DNA of 19,412 nt from JAPYTY01 sp036338435. Lineage in GTDB: Bacteria; Acidobacteriota; UBA6911; RPQK01; JADFOI01. The stretch lies in contig JAYZCG010000042.1 in the NCBI GenBank assembly GCA_036338435.1, positions 1 through 19,412 of the forward strand. The letters are read 5' to 3'. Positions 1-7,219 of this stretch are shown piece by piece. The position numbers and the translations under genes were made by a program. How positions within the stretch are numbered: the stretch's first letter is position 1; each line of letters begins with the position of its first letter. The notes below the pieces were generated by a model that was not told the DNA's origin, ran no database searches, and saw only the letters and a program-made list of their open reading frames with translations.

Positions 1-5
1 ATTTG

Positions 6-14
6 TGCTATATT
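6..14 (+). promoter_or_regulatory. extended -10 promoter element, near-leaderless
   Basis: TGC followed by TATATT matches the extended -10 pattern TGnTATAAT with one mismatch. The hexamer ends 9 nt before the ATG at 24. With the usual 6-nt gap to the start site, transcription would begin near 21, leaving about 3 nt of leader. There is no Shine-Dalgarno sequence between the element and the ATG. The -35 region lies outside the window. The same arrangement recurs before ribA and aguB. Confidence 0.45.
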
Positions 15-23
15 GGCCGAAAA

Positions 24-584
24 ATGCGCAGAGTTGTCCTTTTTTTGATGTTGGTAACCACTTTTTCCTGTGGGAAAAGTGTGGAAAATCAAATCCGAGA
101 TCAAGTTAAAACGTTTGATAGAGCCTCATTGAACGATCGACAGATAGAGGTCACGAATGTGCAGAGACTGGGGGATCACGCCACAGCTGAAGTACAAATT
201 ACCACTGGAGTGAAGATGGTTAAAGAAAATGGCAAGTGGGTGATCGAAGAATTTCAAATTGGTAACCAGCATTGGGAAAAAGTAGAACACATCGCAACAC
301 TGATCAATCAGAAACGCAGGGAAACGACACTTGAACTAATGAATTCAATTACCGAAGGCATCGAGCGTTACACTAAACTCAACCTAGAAATCCCCCAAGT
401 TTTAGATTTCGGAGAACTTGCAACTATCCTGTTTCCTCACTATCAAAATAAGTTTACTCCTATCGATGCTTGGGCTAATTCCTTCTCCTATCGACCCAGT
501 GGAGCCCACCAATATGAACTTCGCTCGCTTGGTCCCGATGGCAACTTTGGAACACCCGATGATCTGGTAGTAAATGTACGGTAG
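24..584 (+). CDS. putative lipoprotein with GspG-like C-terminal domain
   Basis: Protein of 186 aa from the ATG at 24; an in-frame TTG at 3 is possible but would put charged residues before the signal. Residues 1-15 form a basic-then-hydrophobic export signal ending at C16 (TTFSC), a relaxed lipobox, so membrane anchoring is likely but not certain. Residues about 100-186 resemble the soluble part of type II secretion pseudopilins (GspG): a helix (about 104-120), then DAWANSFSY (148-156), then YELRSLGPDGNFGTPDD (164-180), the acidic loop that binds calcium in GspG. The hydrophobic pseudopilin N-terminal helix and prepilin peptidase site are absent, so this is not itself a pseudopilin. No secretion genes are adjacent. 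Function unknown. Followed by an intrinsic terminator. Confidence 0.75.
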   Translation: MRRVVLFLMLVTTFSCGKSVENQIRDQVKTFDRASLNDRQIEVTNVQRLGDHATAEVQITTGVKMVKENGKWVIEEFQIGNQHWEKVEHIATLINQKRRETTLELMNSITEGIERYTKLNLEIPQVLDFGELATILFPHYQNKFTPIDAWANSFSYRPSGAHQYELRSLGPDGNFGTPDDLVVNVR

Positions 585-601
585 TGTCTGGCGGGTAACA
601 G

Positions 602-636
602 AGACGCATTGAGCTAATCAGTTTGCGTCTGTTTTT
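602..636 (+). terminator. intrinsic terminator after the lipoprotein gene
   Basis: AGACGCA (602-608) pairs perfectly with TGCGTCT (624-630). An inner TTGA/TCAG pairing extends the stem, and TTTTT follows at 632-636. It lies 17 nt after the stop codon at 584 and overlaps the last 2 nt of the convergent ribA. The T-run is on the + strand only, so it serves the upstream gene. Confidence 0.7.
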
Positions 637-1237
637 AATCTAGTAGGTGACCCATCTTTTCCTTCTTGGTCCTGAGGTATCCTTCCGACATATCAGAGGC
701 TTTGACAACCAAGGGAACTCGCTCGATCACTTCAATCCCTTCGCTATCTAGTCCGTTTATTTTATCGGGATTGTTAGACATCAAACGGATGGCAACAATG
801 CCAAGATATTTTAAAATCTCAGCACAGAAACTGTAGGAACGCTGGTCCGCCTCGAAGCCTAGCTGAAGATTGGCCTCAACTGTATCCACTCCTCGATCCT
901 GAATCTCATAAGCATAAAGTTTGTTGATCAGACCAATACCACGCCCCTCCTGCATTTGGTAAATCACGAGACCTGATCCAACCGCCACGATCTTCGCAAG
1001 TGCCTGATCTAACTGCTCACCACAATCACACCTCAAAGAACGGAGAGTATCACCCGTAAAACACTGGGAGTGAATTCGCACGAGTGGAGCCGTCTCTTCT
1101 TGAGGCGCACCCTTGACTAATGCCACGGCCTGCTCCCCATCTACGTCGTTTTCAAAACCGAGGATCTCGAATGTACCAAACTTGGTTGGCAACTGGGCCC
1201 TTGGGACTTTGGTGAGTTTAATGGGCGCTTTTTGCAT
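635..1237 (-). CDS. ribA: GTP cyclohydrolase II (RibA)
   Basis: Single-domain 200-aa enzyme, the normal length for stand-alone RibA. It converts GTP to 2,5-diamino-6-ribosylamino-4(3H)-pyrimidinone 5'-phosphate, formate and pyrophosphate, the first step of riboflavin synthesis, in the cytoplasm. The zinc-binding C-x10-C-x-C is C59, C70, C72. Also visible are the EGRGIGL loop (97-103), GVDTVEANLQLGF (116-128) and SNNPDKI (154-160), the site equivalent to TNNP in other RibA. No DHBP synthase (RibB) domain is fused and no other rib genes are adjacent. An in-frame TTG at 1243 exists. I prefer the ATG at 1237 because an extended -10 element would place the transcript start at about 1241. A terminator separates it from the upstream ZIP gene, so it is probably transcribed alone. 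Confidence 0.95.
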   Translation of the reverse strand: MQKAPIKLTKVPRAQLPTKFGTFEILGFENDVDGEQAVALVKGAPQEETAPLVRIHSQCFTGDTLRSLRCDCGEQLDQALAKIVAVGSGLVIYQMQEGRGIGLINKLYAYEIQDRGVDTVEANLQLGFEADQRSYSFCAEILKYLGIVAIRLMSNNPDKINGLDSEGIEVIERVPLVVKASDMSEGYLRTKKEKMGHLLD

Positions 1238-1247
1238 ATCCAAACAA

Positions 1248-1256
1248 AGTATACCA
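1248..1256 (-). promoter_or_regulatory. extended -10 promoter of ribA, near-leaderless
   Basis: On the minus strand TGG precedes TATACT (1253 down to 1248). The hexamer ends 10 nt before the ribA ATG at 1237, predicting transcription from about 1241 and a leader of about 4 nt. No convincing Shine-Dalgarno is present. No good -35 box is seen, as is usual for extended -10 promoters. Confidence 0.45.
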
Positions 1257-1317
1257 CTGTTGAAGATGACAAATATGCAACGTCATGCTGGCATTTACTT
1301 TACTATGGTACAAATCT

Positions 1318-1338
1318 AAAAAAAATAACCCTGGTTAT
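1318..1338 (-). terminator. intrinsic terminator of the ZIP transporter gene
   Basis: On the minus strand ATAACC-AG-GGTTAT (5-6 bp stem, 1338-1325) is followed directly by a run of eight T (1325-1318). It begins 8 nt after the ZIP stop codon. It separates ZIP transcription from ribA downstream. Confidence 0.75.
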
Positions 1339-1345
1339 CAAATTG

Positions 1346-2098
1346 TTAGCCGACTCCAAGGCGAAGAATCACCATTACGGCTATCCCCAGGAAAAAAAAT
1401 AGAAGCTGTAAGAGAGAATCTTGAAGAGCTTTTTCCTTGTGAAGTTGGGGAATGAGATCGGAGCCCGCAATGTAAATAAAAGTTCCGGCCGAAAAGGGAA
1501 TCAGAAATACGGTCATCTGATCAGCCATATTTATAAGAAAAATAGTGGCAGCTGCCCCTGCCAATGCTGTCAAAGCCGTGATCAGATTGAAAAAAAGCGC
1601 TCTGCCACGGCTGACACCTCCATGAACCAGAACTCCAAAATCTCCCATTTCTTGGGGAATCTCATGGAAAAGTATAGCAATCGTCGTTGCAATACCTACA
1701 CGAAGGTCTGCAGCATAGGCCGCAGCAATAACAACTCCATCGAGCAAATTATGTACGGCATCACCTAGAAGATTCATATAGGCAAAACTTTCCATTTCTG
1801 TCTGCTCAGGATAATGGACGTGGCGCCAATGGATAATCTTCTCGACCACGAACATGCCCGCAATACCGCACAGGGTAAAGAGAGACACCATTACGGTAAA
1901 TCCGTGTTTACCAACTGCTTCCGGTAAGAGGTGAATAAAGGCATCCCCAAAGAGACTTCCTGAACTGAAACTCACTATGAGAATGGTCACGTAGTTACGG
2001 ACCCGATTCCTGAGTAGCAAGAGTATAATGCCCACCAACGAAAACAGACTCACCAACACAACGCTAGTGACTGTGTAGAAAATTGCCGTACTGCTCAT
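1346..2098 (-). CDS. ZIP family divalent metal transporter
   Basis: Inner-membrane protein of 250 aa with about eight hydrophobic segments, the usual ZIP topology, proposed to import zinc or another divalent metal. The paired metal-binding signatures are present: HNLLDG (H116, N117, D120) in predicted helix IV and HEIPQE (H145, E146, E150) in helix V. HLLPEA (56-61) is the conserved N-terminal motif. A histidine-bearing loop (WRHVHYPE, 91-98) sits between helices III and IV. This could be called ZupT-like, but the metal cannot be read from sequence. The ATG at 2098 is preceded by GGAG about 12 nt upstream, rather far. Followed by a strong terminator. The 246 nt between it and the divergent DUF4159 gene hold no gene I can support. 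Confidence 0.92.
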   Translation of the reverse strand: MSSTAIFYTVTSVVLVSLFSLVGIILLLLRNRVRNYVTILIVSFSSGSLFGDAFIHLLPEAVGKHGFTVMVSLFTLCGIAGMFVVEKIIHWRHVHYPEQTEMESFAYMNLLGDAVHNLLDGVVIAAAYAADLRVGIATTIAILFHEIPQEMGDFGVLVHGGVSRGRALFFNLITALTALAGAAATIFLINMADQMTVFLIPFSAGTFIYIAGSDLIPQLHKEKALQDSLLQLLFFFLGIAVMVILRLGVG

Positions 2099-2344
2099 TT
2101 AACTGTAGATCTCCATCCCAACTAATCGCTTGGCCTAGCCAGATACCTATCTCCGGGGTCATGGTAACCTACCGGACTACTTTGATCCACTTCTCTATAT
2201 TCAAGGGACATGATTACCAAGTGTATAACTCAGCATTAGAACTCACTGACTATGGCAAACAAGGAATCTGTTCAGGAAAGACGCAGGATAGGATACTGAG
2301 ATAGAATACATCGAGAGGGACTTAAAGAAAACGCGCACAACAAC

Positions 2345-3085
2345 ATGCTGGACAACAACCGCATTAGAGCACCAGTATTCTGGATTTCAGTAATTGCTTT
2401 GTCTCTTACATCCATCGCTGTTTCTCCCAGATCTGATGGGTATCTTTCCAAAAATGATCCAACTCACTTCCAGTTTGCCAGAGTTAAATTTAATGAATCT
2501 GGACGATTTTTTTGGGCAGGCTGGGCCCATGACTATCCCAGGGCAGAACAGAATCTGTTAAAGATCATTTCTGAGACCACCAGCATCAAGACCACCCCAA
2601 ATTCCTATTCCATTGTGGAGTTGGATGACCCACGCATCATGGAGTACCCACTTCTTTACTTCAGCGAACCTGGTACCTGGGCGGTCACTCCCGAAGAGGT
2701 CAAAAATCTCCGTGAGTACTTCATGCGGGGGGGCTTTGCCATATTTGATGATTTTGATGGCCCGTGGCAATGGGCTGCCTTTGAGGCCAGCATTAAAGCC
2801 GTGTTTCCGGAAAGACAGATGGAAAGGCTTACGGTGGATAGTCCAATTTTCCAATGTTTCTACGAGTTGGAAACATTGGAAATGACCGCTCCACGCCCCT
2901 ATGGTTATTCTCCGGAATTCTACGGAATGTTTGATGCTACAGGCCGCCTTCAGATCATCGTCAACTTTAACAACGACATTGGAGACTATTGGGAATGGTC
3001 AGACACGTCCTTCTTTCCCGTAAGCCTTTCCAACGAGGCCTATAAACTGGGCATCAACTATGTCGTCTATGCCCTTACACACTAG
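2345..3085 (+). CDS. DUF4159 domain protein, probably exported
   Basis: Protein of 246 aa. Residues 8-26 are hydrophobic and look like an uncleaved or cleaved signal. The rest (about 40-246) is a DUF4159 domain, recognisable by FQFARVKF near the start, WAHDYPRAEQN, YLSEPG-like YFSEPGTW, RGGFAIFDDF, NFNNDIGDYWEWSDT and SNEAYKLGINYV at the end. The domain is related to the glutamine amidotransferase-like fold seen in secreted or periplasmic proteins and has no established reaction. It is often near MoxR/DUF58/VWA membrane clusters in other genomes, but none is present here. The ATG has no close Shine-Dalgarno; GAGGGA lies 24 nt upstream, too far to act normally. Convergent with the PIG-L gene, 26 nt apart. 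Confidence 0.85.
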   Translation: MLDNNRIRAPVFWISVIALSLTSIAVSPRSDGYLSKNDPTHFQFARVKFNESGRFFWAGWAHDYPRAEQNLLKIISETTSIKTTPNSYSIVELDDPRIMEYPLLYFSEPGTWAVTPEEVKNLREYFMRGGFAIFDDFDGPWQWAAFEASIKAVFPERQMERLTVDSPIFQCFYELETLEMTAPRPYGYSPEFYGMFDATGRLQIIVNFNNDIGDYWEWSDTSFFPVSLSNEAYKLGINYVVYALTH

Positions 3086-3111
3086 TTCGTTGCCAAACAA
3101 AATGGGATTTT

Positions 3112-5340
3112 TTACTCCCCAAGGATAACGCGTGGCCAGAGATAAGGTAAGGCTTGTTTTCCACCCCATCGGAAAGCCCCCCAGGCAATCCCACTTTCAC
3201 TAATGTTAGATCCTACGCGTGCATTCTTTTGATCTCCATCATATATGACAACATTCATACCGATCTCACCCCCCGGCATGGGCTTTTCTGGCATAACTGT
3301 CCATGGAATAGAAAATTCAAGAGCGTAACCAGTATCCGTTTTGCGTGACGCTACCTTCATACCTGGTGCTGTTTCCTCCATAATGCCTTGGTTAGCATCT
3401 GCATCCCGAAAACCACGGGCTTGGAAGCCTGCAGTGGTGCAAGGAAAAGCTGCAACCTGGATCACAGTAGAAGTATCTGAACTCATTCCGGATGGATCAA
3501 TGGTAACACCAACGGCATCGGAGCGAAGCTGTGCACGAACGTCGTCTGGAGCAATATTGCAAATGACTGCATCGTCCTGTACGTCAACACCAACATACAA
3601 GTTCTCTTGATCATATGAGGCACGAAAGGAAGCACTTGAGTCTAACTCCCCATTCGGCTCTTGTCTCCACCAAAGATCCTTGTGGGTGATGGTTGTCTTG
3701 ACCAAATTGTCCATATCCGAAAGATCACCATCGATCCTAAGAACTTGGCTCAGTTTCTGAATCGTAAGCTTTGGAAGCACGTAGACATCCGCTACATCTA
3801 TACTCCCGGAAAGAGTCTCCAGCTGTATCGGAAAACGAGCTGAGTGTCGACTGTTGGGAAGTGCGTCGGATGTCACGTCCAACTCGAAGTTCACAGAAAT
3901 ACTAGATTGAGCAGCAACCTGATAGCTAAGATCACCCTTTGTCCGGATGCCTCCTTGAGATGGATCAAGCTTCAGTTGTAATACACCCGAGACAGATTCA
4001 GAGCCCCGATTTATGATATCAACAGTGATTGGATTGGAGTCACCTATCCAGATCGGGAGTCTTGTTGGCAGAGACTCAATCACCCATTCCGTATTCGTAT
4101 CTCTGGCAAATTTCCTGTACCCAGCGATGTCGTAGGTAGGACGAAAACGCACTTGAACAGGATGCACCGCCTTAAGCCAAAAGTGGTTCTGTCCAGTGAC
4201 TAAATGACCTCTATGTCTAGCTTGATATCTAGCAGACATGCGTGTGTTCCTGTCGATAACAGCACCTTCTAAAGCTCGTACTTTAAAGTTCACCTCAACC
4301 TCTTGCCCAGGCTCCAAAACATCAAATATATGAGGGCTATTAATACTTCTACCCCATGATTCTGCTGGATTGAGACTAATTTCGATGTCCTCCATGGGAT
4401 AAGCCGTTTGGTTGATTAGCCTTACGATAGTAGGCACATCCACGTCAATACCAGCTTCAAAGCTCGCTGGCACTATTTCAAATCGAAGTCCTGGTGGTGA
4501 TCCACCCGCTGCCAGATGGGCGCCCTCAAGGAGATGGTTCTCCTCGGTGTCCAACGCAACCATTGAACGAACAAGCATAAAGCCCTCAGGTCGGGCGACC
4601 TCTACGGGAATCTTTACCCGTCGGTCAAAACCTTGTGAACGGTATTTGGAAGAAGCCAATGCCTTCAGATCAGCGTAGCGCATGTTGGCTGCAGGGGAGT
4701 AATCACCAGAATCGATTAATACGGTAGTGGGTGAGTTTCTTTGTCCAGAGTAGTAAAGCTTGAGTGGTTGAAAAGGCTCTAAATGCTCCTCTGTGATCAG
4801 CTCGGGACAAAACCTGGGATCTGCTGCTTTGTCGAAAGCAATAGTCCCAGCACGACCTGCCATCTGATGCTGTCCATGGGTGCCCGGCCCTGGCCACATT
4901 GTCACAATGACTTCAGGCCGTTGCAGACGTACATAACGTACCACGTCACAGACATAGGAATCGCCCCATTTCCTAGCAGTCTCTTCTGCGGAGAGGGTGA
5001 AGTAAAAATCCAGAAGGCCCAGAAAATGAGACGAATCAATGCCCACCAGTGCAAGGGCCCTTCTCTCTTCTTCGGCACGAATAAGACCCAGTGCTATCCC
5101 TGACTCTAAACCGGTTGCGTTGCCACCTCCTTCTCCTCCGGTAGCCGTTATAACCGTAGCCTGGAACCCCTCGTCAAGAACATAACGGGCAAAAGTCGCC
5201 ATTATAGAAGTATCATCATCCGGGTGCGCTCCAATGAACATGAGATCAACGTCAACCAGATCTAGTCCAGTTTGGGCGGTTAATGAACCGATGAGGGTAA
5301 AAAATAAAACGAATGTGGATAAGGCCCTTAAACTCTTCAT
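3112..5340 (-). CDS. secreted PIG-L (LmbE) family deacetylase with CBM9-like tail
   Basis: Protein of 742 aa. Residues 1-22 are a signal peptide, cleaved around TAQ. Residues about 30-260 are a PIG-L/LmbE de-N-acetylase domain with the zinc motif AHPDDD (H39, D41, D42) and second motif GTHGQHQ (H155, H158). Family members hydrolyse N-acetyl groups on sugars or sugar conjugates such as GlcNAc-PI and mycothiol/bacillithiol precursors; the substrate here is unknown. Residues about 300-360 and 440-500 look like beta-sandwich repeats of NEW3 type (PGQEVEVNFKV). Residues about 530-742 resemble a CBM9/DOMON-like sugar-binding domain (LRIDGDLSDM, then LYVGVDVQDDAV, then ALEFSIPW). The architecture suggests action on an extracytoplasmic glycan. 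Probably transcribed with the small membrane gene upstream, 49 nt away. Confidence 0.9.
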   Translation of the reverse strand: MKSLRALSTFVLFFTLIGSLTAQTGLDLVDVDLMFIGAHPDDDTSIMATFARYVLDEGFQATVITATGGEGGGNATGLESGIALGLIRAEEERRALALVGIDSSHFLGLLDFYFTLSAEETARKWGDSYVCDVVRYVRLQRPEVIVTMWPGPGTHGQHQMAGRAGTIAFDKAADPRFCPELITEEHLEPFQPLKLYYSGQRNSPTTVLIDSGDYSPAANMRYADLKALASSKYRSQGFDRRVKIPVEVARPEGFMLVRSMVALDTEENHLLEGAHLAAGGSPPGLRFEIVPASFEAGIDVDVPTIVRLINQTAYPMEDIEISLNPAESWGRSINSPHIFDVLEPGQEVEVNFKVRALEGAVIDRNTRMSARYQARHRGHLVTGQNHFWLKAVHPVQVRFRPTYDIAGYRKFARDTNTEWVIESLPTRLPIWIGDSNPITVDIINRGSESVSGVLQLKLDPSQGGIRTKGDLSYQVAAQSSISVNFELDVTSDALPNSRHSARFPIQLETLSGSIDVADVYVLPKLTIQKLSQVLRIDGDLSDMDNLVKTTITHKDLWWRQEPNGELDSSASFRASYDQENLYVGVDVQDDAVICNIAPDDVRAQLRSDAVGVTIDPSGMSSDTSTVIQVAAFPCTTAGFQARGFRDADANQGIMEETAPGMKVASRKTDTGYALEFSIPWTVMPEKPMPGGEIGMNVVIYDGDQKNARVGSNISESGIAWGAFRWGGKQALPYLWPRVILGE

Positions 5341-5389
5341 TGACTAATGTAATCCAGTGTTCTTGAGCAGGACTACACGAACAACCCTT

Positions 5390-5656
5390 TCACCGGTTAA
5401 GGAGATACAACCATACTCCACAAATAGCTGCCACCGACAGATAAACTAACAGCCACAGACAATCGAATCCCAGTTTCCACTTCCCCTGGCTATCCCGATG
5501 TATAGACCCGACCATAAAATAGCTAGATGCAGACAAACAAAAAATCAAAAGGCCCATAGCGGCCATCTGATTGTTGATCGACAACCCACTCTGAATGAGT
5601 CCAATCACAAACATAAGAACTCCAATGGCCAAAACAGCTACTCTGGTAATACCCAT
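5390..5656 (-). CDS. small three-helix membrane protein, unknown function
   Basis: Hypothetical protein of 88 aa. Three hydrophobic segments (about 5-25, 31-50, 66-86) are separated by a short polar turn and by a basic loop (HRDSQGKWK, about 52-60), so a membrane protein with three spans is likely. I recognise no family. A TTG at 5662 is an alternative start; the ATG at 5656 has GAG about 10 nt upstream and GGAGAAG further away. It lies 49 nt upstream of the PIG-L gene on the same strand, so the two may form one transcript, but nothing in the sequence ties their functions. Confidence 0.6.
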   Translation of the reverse strand: MGITRVAVLAIGVLMFVIGLIQSGLSINNQMAAMGLLIFCLSASSYFMVGSIHRDSQGKWKLGFDCLWLLVYLSVAAICGVWLYLLNR

Positions 5657-5802
5657 AGTCAATTCACTCTAGAACTTCTCCAGCTAGTCTGCAAGTAGGA
5701 AATGCTGAGATCGACATAATTCACAAAAATTTCAAGTTAGCTTACTCTAGTTAACCTTTCCAAGTTCTTTAAGTGCGACTACACTAACGAATAGAGGGTG
5801 AA

Positions 5803-5841
5803 ATGCGCAAACACGGAGTATTGTCCAAACAATTAAACTAG
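5803..5841 (+). CDS. possible 12-codon leader ORF before udgB
   Basis: ATG at 5803 with GAGGGTG 4 nt upstream opens MRKHGVLSKQLN and stops at TAG (5839-5841), 6 nt before the udgB ATG. It is in the same frame as udgB, so it could be a short leader promoting re-initiation. It could also be the remnant of a longer udgB N-terminus cut by the TAG. Translation is not demonstrable from sequence. Confidence 0.25.
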   Translation: MRKHGVLSKQLN

Positions 5842-5847
5842 ATCCCA

Positions 5848-6528
5848 ATGAAAAAAGAATCAACGGGACTACAACAAGAAATCGTGGGGTGCAGAATTTG
5901 CCCACGCTTGGTCGAACATCGTGAAAAGATTGCACGCGAAAAACGACGTGCCTACCAGGACTGTGTCTATTGGGGAAAACCGGTACCCTCTTTTGGAACT
6001 CTGGAAGCTCGCTTATTGATTCTAGGATTAGCGCCTGCCGGACATGGGGCCAACCGGACTGGGAGAATGTTTACCGGAGATCGGAGTGGAGATTTTCTTT
6101 ACAATACCCTCCACCGCTTTGACTTCTGTAACCAACCCGTCAGTACTGACCGCAAGGATGGGCTGCGTCTCCGAAATGCCTATATTACAGCTGCCATACA
6201 CTGTGCTCCACCTCTGAACAAACCAACGCCCCAGGAACTTGCAAATTGCAGGAATTATCTGCGAAGAGAGCTAGAGCTTTTGAACCGTGTACGTGTAGTA
6301 GTGGCCTTGGGAAGAATTGCCTGGCAAGCCTATCTGCGATCTCGTCGGGAACTCCAATGGGATGTCCCCAAACCTCTCCCAAAGTTTGCTCACGGTCTAA
6401 GTTGTAAACTAGATAGCAAAACAACCCTCATTGCTTCCTACCATCCCAGCCAGCAAAATACCCAAACTGGACGCCTTACTCAAGAAATGTTTGATCAGGT
6501 GTTTGAGATGGTCAAGAAGCAACAGTAA
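5848..6528 (+). CDS. udgB: family 5 uracil-DNA glycosylase (UDGb type)
   Basis: Protein of 226 aa, normal for the family. It excises uracil, and often other deaminated or damaged bases, from DNA to start base-excision repair. Four cysteines expected to hold a 4Fe-4S cluster are visible: C15 and C18 (CRIC), C119 (HCAPP) and C134. Motif A is GLAPAGHGANRTGR (60-73). It lacks the Asn/Asp/Glu that activates water in other UDG families, and this diagnoses family 5. The C-terminal motif is SYHPSQQNTQTG (197-208), also UDGb-like. The ATG at 5848 has no Shine-Dalgarno of its own, but a short in-frame ORF with a good one ends 6 nt upstream. Convergent with the MOSC gene. Confidence 0.92.
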   Translation: MKKESTGLQQEIVGCRICPRLVEHREKIAREKRRAYQDCVYWGKPVPSFGTLEARLLILGLAPAGHGANRTGRMFTGDRSGDFLYNTLHRFDFCNQPVSTDRKDGLRLRNAYITAAIHCAPPLNKPTPQELANCRNYLRRELELLNRVRVVVALGRIAWQAYLRSRRELQWDVPKPLPKFAHGLSCKLDSKTTLIASYHPSQQNTQTGRLTQEMFDQVFEMVKKQQ

Positions 6529-6613
6529 AATCGAAATTCACCGTTATTTTTGCCCTACCAATATGCCACCTAGCGGTACATCTTGGCTTTTTGAGTCCAG
6601 TTTTGTTGAACAT

Positions 6614-6631
6614 AAAAAACGGGTTCTCCCG
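6614..6631 (-). terminator. intrinsic terminator of the radical SAM-MOSC unit
   Basis: On the minus strand CGGG-AGAA-CCCG (6631-6620) is followed by TTTTTT (6619-6614). The stem is only 4 bp but all G:C with a stable tetraloop, and two A:T pairs could extend it beyond one mismatch. It lies about 55 nt after the MOSC stop. A second weak hairpin, GCACT/AGTGC near 6644-6660, precedes it. Confidence 0.5.
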
Positions 6632-6684
6632 ATTGAAATGTAGGCACTCACACAAAGTGCTAATGTAGAACACCTTCCACACTG

Positions 6685-7149
6685 TCAGTCAAGGGTAGCC
6701 AATCTCACAGGATCACCCACGCGAATCACACCAGATTCGATTACCCGGGCACATATTCCACCACAACCTACCAGCGCTTTGGCCATACCAGGTTCGGTAA
6801 TCGACTCAATATAGCTACAGGGGGGACATGGCTTCATATATTCTAAAACAGAGCCCCCCACCTCAAATCGTTTACCAGTGAGATCCCCCAGGTAAACACC
6901 CCGCATGACTAGATTACGCCGATGCTCACCCTGGGTCACTTGAACACCTCTAGCCTCTTCGATTTGTTTGAGATCTTCGTATGAAATCAAAGTAACCTGG
7001 CTCCCATCCTTGTCCGTCACATCGTCTATACGTGTACAATACCGATCTCCTTTTAATCCACAGTTTGCAATTGCATGGACCTCATCAACAGGTTGTATCT
7101 CAGCGCCCCCTTTAGGGGCAATGTAAATTGCCTCAATTGCCCCATCCAT
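6685..7149 (-). CDS. MOSC domain protein
   Basis: Single-domain 154-aa protein. MOSC domains bind molybdenum cofactor or deliver sulfur in enzymes such as Moco sulfurase, YiiM and mARC; stand-alone bacterial copies mostly have no assigned substrate. Recognisable parts are GLKGDRYC (31-38), the domain core GEHRRNLVMRGVYLGDLTG (74-92), the conserved cysteines in MKPCPPCSYIE (105-115) and the closing GGICARVIESGVIRVGDPV. The start is the ATG at 7149 (a GTG precedes it), with AGGAAAGGAAAG about 8 nt upstream. It lies 70 nt downstream of the radical SAM gene on the same strand and probably shares its transcript. No molybdopterin synthesis genes are in the window. Confidence 0.88.
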   Translation of the reverse strand: MDGAIEAIYIAPKGGAEIQPVDEVHAIANCGLKGDRYCTRIDDVTDKDGSQVTLISYEDLKQIEEARGVQVTQGEHRRNLVMRGVYLGDLTGKRFEVGGSVLEYMKPCPPCSYIESITEPGMAKALVGCGGICARVIESGVIRVGDPVRLATLD

Positions 7150-7219
7150 CACAACTTTCCTTTCCTAGGGCACACACCTTGGCAAGTCTTCATAGTTAGT
7201 TTTCCCCCGCCAATTCTCT

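Noticed and set aside
3086..3111. Terminator between the DUF4159 and PIG-L genes (GGGA-loop-TCCC)
   Set aside because: Stem of 4 bp with an A/T loop and only a broken T-run on the minus strand; weak.
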